Of a stretch of 39,572 nt of DNA, positions 9,415-16,035 are shown one piece after another; position 1 is the stretch's first letter, and the number at the start of each line of letters is the position of its first letter. Both the position numbers and the translations under genes were made by a program. Under the pieces are notes generated by a model that did no database searches, had not been told where the DNA came from, and saw only the letters and a program-made list of their open reading frames with translations. The DNA comes from CALJIC01 sp039805565 (GTDB lineage: Bacteria > Chloroflexota > Chloroflexia > Chloroflexales > Roseiflexaceae), in contig JBDLTZ010000078.1 of assembly GCA_039805565.1 (NCBI GenBank), positions 1 to 39,572 of the forward strand, written 5' to 3'.

Positions 9415-9508
9415 GGAGACGGGGGCAGGCACAGCTGGCGGAGACCCAGCGCGCACCCGCGGGAAAGCGCAGCCGGGCCGCCGCATGCCGGCGCCCCTCA
9501 CGTCACCG

Positions 9509-9640
9509 CAGATCCTCTCTCATCCGGACTGTCACCGTCGGCCCCGGGTTCACACCGGTGTCCTGCCTTGCGGCTCGCGGGCTCGGTGGCTTCGCCACCA
9601 TCACCGCCGGTCGGGGATTGCACCCTGCCCCGAAGATCTG
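9509..9640 (-). promoter_or_regulatory. FMN riboswitch (RFN element)
   Basis: The minus strand carries the full RFN consensus: CAGATC/GATCTG closing stem P1 (9635-9640 with 9509-9514), CGGGGCAGGGTGCAATCCCCG (P2), ACCGGCGGTGAT, a variable stem GGTGGC-GAA-GCCACC, GAGCCCGCGAGCC, the ACACCGGTGTGAACCCGGGGCCGACGGT segment and GACAGTCCGGATGAGAGAGG at the 3' side. FMN binding represses riboflavin genes. It lies about 130 nt upstream of ribD and so controls the whole rib operon. The 5' part of P2 doubles as an anti-sequestor (see the hairpin at 9381-9414). Confidence 0.97.
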
Positions 9641-9708
9641 CTCTGTTGTAGAGTGCGTTACGTAGCGCCGGTGACATCGGATGTGCGACGATGATCAACG
9701 GACGTCGT

Positions 9709-9764
9709 TGCCAGACCTGGCAGGTGTGTCTGGCGTCGATCCCTCACGCCCGCCAGGCCTGGCG
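9709..9764. promoter_or_regulatory. Pair of matching palindromes (possible operators) in a divergent promoter region
   Basis: TGCCAGACCTGGCA (9709-9722) and CGCCAGGCCTGGCG (9751-9764) share the core GCCAGRCCTGGC, each palindromic, with centres 42 bp apart (about four helical turns). An extra direct repeat CTGGCGTCG-TCCC occurs at 9730-9743 and 9759-9772. The region lies between the rib riboswitch and the APH/M23/aminotransferase gene. A dimeric regulator is inferred; none is encoded adjacent. Confidence 0.5.
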
Positions 9765-9830
9765 TCGGTCCCCCACGATCTACCACGGCCTACAGTAACT
9801 TCCGGCAGCCGGCAGCAGCGCCCACGTCGC

Positions 9831-9843
9831 CTTGTGCTACACT
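9831..9843 (+). promoter_or_regulatory. Promoter-like element CTTGTGCTACACT
   Basis: A 13-mer with an extended -10-like TGTGC-TACACT, 39 bp before the ATG at 9882. The identical 13-mer occurs at 14103-14115 upstream of ettA. No good -35 hexamer is visible. Confidence 0.4.
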
Positions 9844-9881
9844 ACGGCGTCTCACAGCCTGAACCAGACCCCGGAGCGCCT

Positions 9882-12800
9882 ATGTTCGCCACCAATGCCG
9901 TCGTTCCCGTCGCCCCGCGCGACGCCGAGTCCCTCGCCCGCGAGCTCTACGGCGTCAGCGCCGCCGCCAGCCCCCTGCCCGGGGAGTACGACGCCAACTT
10001 CCACCTCGTCGCCGAGGGCGGCGCGGAGTACATCCTGAAGGTCATGCACCCGGCCGCTGACCGGGCCGTCGTCGAGCTCCAGGTCGCGCTGCTGGACCAC
10101 ATGGCCCGGCGCGACCCGGCCCTGGTGGCGCCGCGCGTCTGCCACACGTCTGGCGGCGAGGCCCTGGCGGCCGCAAGTGTGGTGGGTCAACGGCGCCTTG
10201 TGTGGCTGCTGAGCTACGTGCCCGGCCGGCTCATGGCCAAGGCCACCCCCCACAGCCCCGCGCTCCTGCGGAGCCTCGGCGCCTACCTCGGCCGTCTCGA
10301 CGCCGCCCTGGCCGGGTTCGAGCACCCCGCCGCGCGGCGCGAGCTCAAGTGGGACCTCGCCCGCACCGCATGGATCGGCGAGCACCTCGGCGCGGTCGAG
10401 GACCCGGCGCGCCGCGCGCTGGTCGAGCGCTTCCTGCATCTGTTCGAGCGCGAGGCGCTGCCGCTGCTGCCGACGCTCCCGGCGAGCGTGGTCCACAACG
10501 ATGCCAACGACTACAACGTGCTCGTAGGGCCGGCGGGCGAGTGGCCGCAGCGGGTGGCCAGCGTGATCGACTTCGGTGACGCGCTGCACACCGCTACGGT
10601 CTGCGAGCTGGCGATCGCAGCCGCCTACGCCTTGCTCGACAAGCCCGACCCACTCGCCGCCGCGGCTGAGGTGGTGGCCGGCTACCACACTGCTCGCCCG
10701 CTGCGCGAGGATGAGGTGGAGGCGCTCTTCCCGCTGATCTGCGCCCGCCTGGCCGTGAGCGTAGTCAACTCGGCGCTCCGCAAGCGCGAGGAGCCGGACG
10801 ACCCCTACATCACCGTGAGCGAGGCTCCTGCCTGGGAGGCGCTCGGGAGGCTCGCGGAGGTTCACCCGCGCCTGGCGCACTACATCTTCCGCCAGGCCTG
10901 CGGCATGGCGCCCCACCCCGCCGCTGCGCGCGTGTCGTCCTGGATCGGCGCGCGCGCGGGCACCTTCGCGCCCGTGCTGGGGTTGGATCTGGCGAACACG
11001 CCCCTCGCGCCGCTCGATCTCAGCGTCGGCAGCCTGATGCTCGGCGCTGACCCACGCAACGTGGAGCTCGGCCCGCTCACCGAGGCGATCGTCAACACGG
11101 TGCGCGAGGCGGGGGCCGCGGTGGGCTTTGGCGGGTACGATGAGGCCCGCATGATCTACGCCGCGCCTGAGTTCGTCCCCGGCGAGCACCCCACCGATGA
11201 GCGCCGCACCGTGCACCTCGGCGTGGATCTGTGGCTCGAGGTAGGCGCGCCAGTCTACGCCCCGCTGGCGGGCACGGTGCGCGTGCTGGCGTACAACCCG
11301 GCACGGCTGGACTACGGCCACCTGGTGGTGCTGGAGCACGTCACCGATAACGGCGACACCTTTTTCACGCTCTACGGCCACCTCGACGGGTGGTGTCTGG
11401 AGCACCTGACGGAGGGTCGGCGGGTAGAGGCCGGTGAGCGGATCGGCGCTGTTGGCGCGCCAGAGGTCAACGGCGGCTGGCCGCCGCACGTCCACGTGCA
11501 GATCATCCTCGACCTGCTCGACCTGGGGCGTGACTACCCCGGGGTGGCGGCCGCCAGCAGGCGCGCGCTCTGGCTCGGGCTCTCGCCGGATGCCAACCTG
11601 CTGCTGGGTATCCCCGCCGAGCGCTTCCCCACCCCCGCGCCCAGCAAGGCCGAGACGCTGGCAGCCCGGCGCGCGCGTATGGGCGGCAACCTCAGCATCT
11701 CGTACCGCGAGCCGCTCAAGATCGTGCGCGGCTGGATGCAGTACCTGTACGACGAGACCGGCCGCGCCTACCTCGACGTCTACAACAATGTGCCGCACGT
11801 CGGCCACAGCCACCCGCGCGTGGTGGGCGCCGCCCAGCAGCAGCTCGCCCTGCTCAACACCAACACTCGCTACCTGCACGACAACATCGTGCGCTACGCC
11901 GAGCGCCTGGCCGGCCTGATGCCCGCGCCGCTCGAGGTCTGCTACTTCGTCAACTCGGCCAGCGAGGCCAACGAGCTGGCGCTGCGCCTGGCGCGGGCCT
12001 ACACCGGACAGCGCGATATGATCGTGCTCGACGCGGCCTACCACGGCCACACCACCGGCCTGATCGACATTAGCCCCTATAAGTTCAACGGGCCCGGCGG
12101 GACCGGCGCACCCGAGTGGGTCCACGTCGCGGCCATCCCCGACGACTACCGCGGAGCGTACCGGCGTGATGATCCCCAGGCCGGCGTGAAGTACGCCGCC
12201 GACGTCGCCGCGCTGGTGGGCGATGTGCAGTCGCGCAGGGGCGGGCTCGCCGGCTACATCGCCGAGTCGCTCCCGAGCGTCGGCGGGCAGATCGTGCTGC
12301 CGCCCGGCTATCTCGCGGGGGTGTACCAGGCGGTGCGCGCCGCGGGCGGCCTCTGCATCGCGGACGAGGTGCAGGTCGGCTTTGGGCGGCTGGGGTCGGC
12401 GTTCTGGGGCTTCGAGCTCCAGGGGGTGGTGCCGGACATCGTGGTGCTGGGCAAGCCGATCGGCAACAGCTTCCCGCTCGGCGCGGTGGTGACGACGCGG
12501 GCGATCGCAGACGCCTTCGACAACGGCATGGAGTTCTTCAGCACCTTCGGCGGCAACCCGGTGGCCTGCGCCGTGGGCCTGGCGGTGCTCGATGTGGTGC
12601 GTGACGAGGGTCTTCAGCAGCGCGCCGCGCGGGTGGGTGGCCGGCTGCTGGCCGGGCTGCGCGGGCTGGTGGAGCGCCACCCGATCGTGGGCGATGCGCG
12701 CGGCTCGGGGCTGTTCCTCGGGCTGGAGCTGGTGCGCGACCGCGCCACGCTCGAGCCGGCCGATGCCGAGGCGAGCTACGTGGTCAACCGGCTGCGCGAG

Positions 12801-12941
12801 CGCTGCGTGCTGGCCGGCACCGACGGGCCGTACCACAACGTGATCAAGATCCGCCCGCCGCTGCCCTTCAGCGAGGCCGACGCCGACTTCCTCACGGCTG
12901 CGCTGGATGATATTCTGCGCGAAGACGCCGTGCGCGTGTAG
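9882..12941 (+). CDS. Three-domain APH kinase / M23 peptidase-like / class III aminotransferase fusion
   Basis: A 1019-residue fusion. Residues about 20-330 are an aminoglycoside-phosphotransferase-fold kinase with VVHNDANDYNVL (catalytic Asp207) and VIDFGDA. Residues about 435-560 are an M23/LytM-like domain with complete zinc ligands (H445-LGV-D449 and H536-V-H538). Residues about 590-1015 are a class III PLP aminotransferase with NSASEANELALRLARAYTG, AYHGHT, DEVQVGFGR and the PLP lysine K858 in VVLGKPIGNSFPLG. Known relatives: the kinase resembles hydroxylysine kinase (AGPHD1) and the PLP domain resembles AGXT2L1/2 phospho-lyases, which act on phosphoethanolamine or 5-phosphohydroxylysine. 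Phosphorylation then elimination of phosphate on one chain is therefore inferred. There is no signal peptide, so the M23 part is probably cytosolic. The ATG at 9882 is preferred over upstream codons because the kinase fold starts just after it; GGAG lies 6 nt upstream. Confidence 0.9.
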   Translation: MFATNAVVPVAPRDAESLARELYGVSAAASPLPGEYDANFHLVAEGGAEYILKVMHPAADRAVVELQVALLDHMARRDPALVAPRVCHTSGGEALAAASVVGQRRLVWLLSYVPGRLMAKATPHSPALLRSLGAYLGRLDAALAGFEHPAARRELKWDLARTAWIGEHLGAVEDPARRALVERFLHLFEREALPLLPTLPASVVHNDANDYNVLVGPAGEWPQRVASVIDFGDALHTATVCELAIAAAYALLDKPDPLAAAAEVVAGYHTARPLREDEVEALFPLICARLAVSVVNSALRKREEPDDPYITVSEAPAWEALGRLAEVHPRLAHYIFRQACGMAPHPAAARVSSWIGARAGTFAPVLGLDLANTPLAPLDLSVGSLMLGADPRNVELGPLTEAIVNTVREAGAAVGFGGYDEARMIYAAPEFVPGEHPTDERRTVHLGVDLWLEVGAPVYAPLAGTVRVLAYNPARLDYGHLVVLEHVTDNGDTFFTLYGHLDGWCLEHLTEGRRVEAGERIGAVGAPEVNGGWPPHVHVQIILDLLDLGRDYPGVAAASRRALWLGLSPDANLLLGIPAERFPTPAPSKAETLAARRARMGGNLSISYREPLKIVRGWMQYLYDETGRAYLDVYNNVPHVGHSHPRVVGAAQQQLALLNTNTRYLHDNIVRYAERLAGLMPAPLEVCYFVNSASEANELALRLARAYTGQRDMIVLDAAYHGHTTGLIDISPYKFNGPGGTGAPEWVHVAAIPDDYRGAYRRDDPQAGVKYAADVAALVGDVQSRRGGLAGYIAESLPSVGGQIVLPPGYLAGVYQAVRAAGGLCIADEVQVGFGRLGSAFWGFELQGVVPDIVVLGKPIGNSFPLGAVVTTRAIADAFDNGMEFFSTFGGNPVACAVGLAVLDVVRDEGLQQRAARVGGRLLAGLRGLVERHPIVGDARGSGLFLGLELVRDRATLEPADAEASYVVNRLRERCVLAGTDGPYHNVIKIRPPLPFSEADADFLTAALDDILREDAVRV

Positions 12942-12947
12942 CCCCTC

Positions 12948-12983
12948 GCCGCCCGCGTGGCTCCAAGACGCCGCGCGGGCGGC
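12948..12983. terminator. Hairpin between convergent genes
   Basis: GCCGCCCGCG (12948-12957) pairs perfectly with CGCGGGCGGC (12974-12983) in the 48-bp space between the fusion gene and the convergent GHMP kinase. No T-tract on either side. Confidence 0.5.
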
Positions 12984-12989
12984 CCGAAG

Positions 12990-13979
12990 CTACAGCCGCT
13001 CCTCCACGTAGATAATCTTGCTGCCCTGGAGCTCGAAGCGGATCGGGACGGGGCGCAGCTCGGGCAGGGCCGCGCAGATCGTCGGGTGAGCCTCCTCGGG
13101 GGCGTAGAGGAGCAGAAAGCCCCCCCCGCCGGCGCCGAGGATCTTGCCGCCGTGTGCCCCGGCTGACCTCGCCCGCTCGTACCAGCTGTCGATCTGCGGG
13201 CTGGTAATCCCCGAGGCCAGCTCGCGCTTGCGCGCCCACCCCTCGTGCAGCACCTCGCCGAACGCATCCAGGTTGTCCTGGACGATCGCCGCGCGCAGGT
13301 CGTGCGCCAGGGCGACCATATGGCGCAGGGCGCGGCGGCTCGCCGGGTCGCGCTGGGTGTTCGCCTGCTGCTCGCGCAGCACATTGGCCGTGCGCCGCGT
13401 GTGCCCGGTGTACAGCATCAGCAGGCGCCGCTGCAGGAGCTGGCGGGTCTGTGGCCGGCAGATCACCGGGTCTATGAACACCGTCTCATCGGGGTTGAAC
13501 TGGATGAACTGAAGCCCGCCGAAGGCCGCGATGTACTGGTCCTGCTTTCCGATCGGGGCGTTGCAGCGCTCGATCTCGATCTGGCAGGCCTCGCGGGCGA
13601 GGCGCTCCGCGCCGGCGAAGCGGCCGGTGTACGCGTAGAGGGCGTTGAGCAGGCCGACGGTGTACGTGCTCGAGGAGCCGAGCCCGGTGCCCTGAGAGGG
13701 GATGTCGGAGATCGAGGTTATCTCGATCCCCTGGTCGCAGCCGACGACGCGGAGCGACTCGCGGATGAGCTCGTGCTTGAGCTCGCCGACGTGGTCCACG
13801 ATCTCGGTGACCGAGTAGCTGGCCCGGATGCGGTGGTCGAACTTCGTGTTAATTGTTATGTAAATGTACTGATCGATGCTCGTGCTGACGACCGCCCCCG
13901 GCTCCTGGAGATAGTAGGCGGGGAGGTCGCTGCCGCCGCCGACAAAGCTGACGCGCAGCGGGGTACGCGAGATGATCAT
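12990..13979 (-). CDS. GHMP-family kinase (D-glycero-D-manno-heptose 7-phosphate kinase-like)
   Basis: A 329-residue GHMP sugar kinase, most like HddA, which phosphorylates C1 of heptose 7-phosphate for cell-surface glycan precursors. The N-terminal MIISRTPLRVSFVGGGSDLP, the ATP loop PSQGTGLGSSSTYTVGL, the IGKQDQYIAAFGGL segment and the C-terminal GKILGAGGGGFLLLY follow HddA closely. The start at 13979 is chosen because GAGGAG is 8 nt upstream and this is where family similarity begins. No gmhA, gmhB or hddC gene is adjacent, so an L-fucose-type or other sugar substrate remains possible. It is divergent from ettA. Confidence 0.88.
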   Translation of the reverse strand: MIISRTPLRVSFVGGGSDLPAYYLQEPGAVVSTSIDQYIYITINTKFDHRIRASYSVTEIVDHVGELKHELIRESLRVVGCDQGIEITSISDIPSQGTGLGSSSTYTVGLLNALYAYTGRFAGAERLAREACQIEIERCNAPIGKQDQYIAAFGGLQFIQFNPDETVFIDPVICRPQTRQLLQRRLLMLYTGHTRRTANVLREQQANTQRDPASRRALRHMVALAHDLRAAIVQDNLDAFGEVLHEGWARKRELASGITSPQIDSWYERARSAGAHGGKILGAGGGGFLLLYAPEEAHPTICAALPELRPVPIRFELQGSKIIYVEERL

Positions 13980-14102
13980 GGCCTTTTTCTCCTCACAATC
14001 ACTGCTCCGCAGCTTCTCCGTTACTTGAGACATAAGCATTATAGAGCCCTGCGGCAACCGCAAGAGGTGGAGGGTCAGCGCGCACTTACGGCTCGCCCCG
14101 CT

Positions 14103-14115
14103 CTTGTGCTACACT
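14103..14115 (+). promoter_or_regulatory. Promoter-like element CTTGTGCTACACT
   Basis: Exact copy of the 13-mer at 9831-9843, here 121 bp before the ettA GTG start, in the 257-bp divergent region with the GHMP kinase. TACACT would serve as the -10 box. Confidence 0.4.
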
Positions 14116-14236
14116 GTTGGTCCGGCAAGAGTTCCAGCGGCGCGTGGTGGTGAAGGTCCCGGCCTACACCGCGCGCTTTTGCTGTGGGCGATGTGAGAAA
14201 TACCAGACCCGGAAGCAGAAAAAGGAGTGTCTCTAC

Positions 14237-15910
14237 GTGACCGACAATAAGATTATCTACTCGATGATGCGGGTCGGCAAGGTCGTGCCGCCCAACAAGC
14301 AGGTGCTGAAGGACATCTCGCTCTCCTACTTCTACGGCGCCAAGATCGGCGTGATCGGCCTGAACGGCGCCGGCAAGAGCACCCTGCTGCGGATCATGGC
14401 CGGGGTGGACAAGGACTTCATCGGCGAGACGGCCATGGCGCCCGGCCACACGATCGGCTACCTGGAGCAGGAGCCGCGGCTCGACGAGAGCCTCACCGTG
14501 CGCCAGATCGTCGAGCAGGGCGCCCAGCACGTCGTGGACCTGCTGAAGCGCTACGACGAGGTCAACGAGAAGTTCAGCGACCCGGACGCGGACATGGACG
14601 CGCTAATCGCCGAGCAGGGCGAGCTCCAGGAGCAGCTCGATCACCTCAACGCCTGGGACCTGGACTCGCGCCTCGAGCTGGCGATGGACGCCCTGCGCTG
14701 CCCGCCGCAGGATACGCCGGTGAAGGTGCTCTCGGGCGGTGAGAAGCGGCGCGTCGCCCTCTGCCGCCTGCTGCTGCGCGAGCCGGACATCCTGCTGCTC
14801 GACGAGCCCACCAACCACCTTGACGCTGAGTCGGTGGCCTGGCTCGAGCGCCACCTGCAGGAGTACAAGGGCACGGTGATCTTCGTGACCCACGACCGCA
14901 GCTTCCTCAACACAGTGGCGGCCTGGATTCTGGAGCTCGAGCGCGGCCAGGGCATCCCCTGGCGCGGCAACTACTCCTCGTGGCTCGAGCAGAAGAAGCA
15001 GCGGCTGGTGGAGACCGAGAAGGCCGAGTCGCAGCGCCAGAAGGCCCTGTCGCGCGAGCTCGAGTGGATCGGCATGTCGCCCCGCGGCCGCCACGCCAAG
15101 AGCAAGGCGCGCATCACGGCCTACGAGCAGCTGCTCGAGCAGAGCCAGGAGAAGGCCGAGCGCGAGGCCGAGATCTTCATCCCGCCCGGGCCGCGCCTCG
15201 GCAACATCGTGATCCAGGCCAGCGGCGTGGCGAAGGCCTACGGCGATAAGCTGCTCTACGACAACCTGAGCTTTGACCTGCCTCCTGGCGGCATCGTCGG
15301 CATCATCGGCCCGAACGGCGCCGGCAAGACCACCCTCTTCCGCATGATCCTCGGCCAGGAGCAGCCCGACGGCGGCACCCTGCGCGTGGGCGAGACGGTC
15401 AAGCTCGGCTACGTGGATCAGAGCCGCTCGCTCGACCCGGAGAAGACGGTCTGGCAGGAGATCTCGGGCGGGGACGAGGAGATCCGCCTCGGCACGCGCC
15501 TGGTGAACTCGCGGGCCTATGTCGGTAAGTTCAATTTTGGCGGGGCCGACCAGCAGAAAAAGGTTGGCCTGCTCTCCGGCGGCGAGCGCAACCGCGTCCA
15601 CCTGGCCAAGATGCTGCGCACCGAGTCGAATGTCATCCTGCTCGACGAGCCTACCAATGACCTGGACGTCCACACGCTCCGGGCACTCGAGGAGGCGCTG
15701 CAGAACTTCGCCGGCTGCGCGGTGATTATCTCGCACGACCGCTGGTTCCTGGACCGCGTAGCGACACACATTATGGCCTTCGAGGGGGATAGCCAGGTAG
15801 TGTGGTTCCCCGGCACCTACAGTGAGTACGAGGACGACCGCCGCCGCCGCCTGGGCAAGGAGGCCGACCGGCCGCACCGCATCACCTACCGCGCACTGCG
15901 CCGCGGGTAG
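14237..15910 (+). CDS. ettA: Energy-dependent translational throttle protein EttA (ABC-F)
   Basis: A 557-residue ABC-F ATPase (E. coli EttA is 555). It binds the ribosomal E site and gates entry into elongation according to ADP/ATP. The start is a GTG at 14237 with AAAGGAG about 10 nt upstream; from there the protein runs YSMMRVGKVVPPNKQVLKDISL, colinear with EttA. Cassette 1: GLNGAGKST, LSGGEKRRVAL, LLLDEPTNHLDAESVAWLE. Between the cassettes lies a basic linker with KSKARITAYEQLL. Cassette 2: GPNGAGKTT, LSGGERNRVHL, LLDEPTNDLDVHTLRALEEAL. The arm region after the first Walker A (FSDPDADMDALIAEQGELQEQLD) is present. Soluble; no membrane domain. Confidence 0.95.
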   Translation: MTDNKIIYSMMRVGKVVPPNKQVLKDISLSYFYGAKIGVIGLNGAGKSTLLRIMAGVDKDFIGETAMAPGHTIGYLEQEPRLDESLTVRQIVEQGAQHVVDLLKRYDEVNEKFSDPDADMDALIAEQGELQEQLDHLNAWDLDSRLELAMDALRCPPQDTPVKVLSGGEKRRVALCRLLLREPDILLLDEPTNHLDAESVAWLERHLQEYKGTVIFVTHDRSFLNTVAAWILELERGQGIPWRGNYSSWLEQKKQRLVETEKAESQRQKALSRELEWIGMSPRGRHAKSKARITAYEQLLEQSQEKAEREAEIFIPPGPRLGNIVIQASGVAKAYGDKLLYDNLSFDLPPGGIVGIIGPNGAGKTTLFRMILGQEQPDGGTLRVGETVKLGYVDQSRSLDPEKTVWQEISGGDEEIRLGTRLVNSRAYVGKFNFGGADQQKKVGLLSGGERNRVHLAKMLRTESNVILLDEPTNDLDVHTLRALEEALQNFAGCAVIISHDRWFLDRVATHIMAFEGDSQVVWFPGTYSEYEDDRRRRLGKEADRPHRITYRALRRG

Positions 15911-15981
15911 GGTCTGGCGCGTCACCCCTCTCCACGTAGAGGTACGAGTGTGCAGTTTGGCGCATCAGAGCGCAATATCGT

Positions 15982-16024
15982 CCCCCTCTCCCGCGTCAGG
16001 GAGAGGGGGCCGCGGGAGAGGGGG
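15982..16024. terminator. Hairpin with duplicated arm between convergent ettA and subtilase genes
   Basis: CCCCCTCTCCC (15982-15992) pairs perfectly with GGGAGAGGGGG at 15999-16009 (6-nt loop). A second copy of the 3' arm at 16014-16024 allows an alternative pairing. Lies between convergent genes; resembles dispersed GC-rich palindromic repeats found in many high-GC genomes. Confidence 0.55.
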
Positions 16025-16035
16025 CCGGAGCTCCC

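Noticed and set aside
9852..12836. 994-codon open frame antisense to the kinase/peptidase/aminotransferase fusion
   Set aside because: High-GC codon bias keeps the opposite strand open. The translation is His/Arg/Ala-rich without domains, whereas the plus strand shows three complete families.
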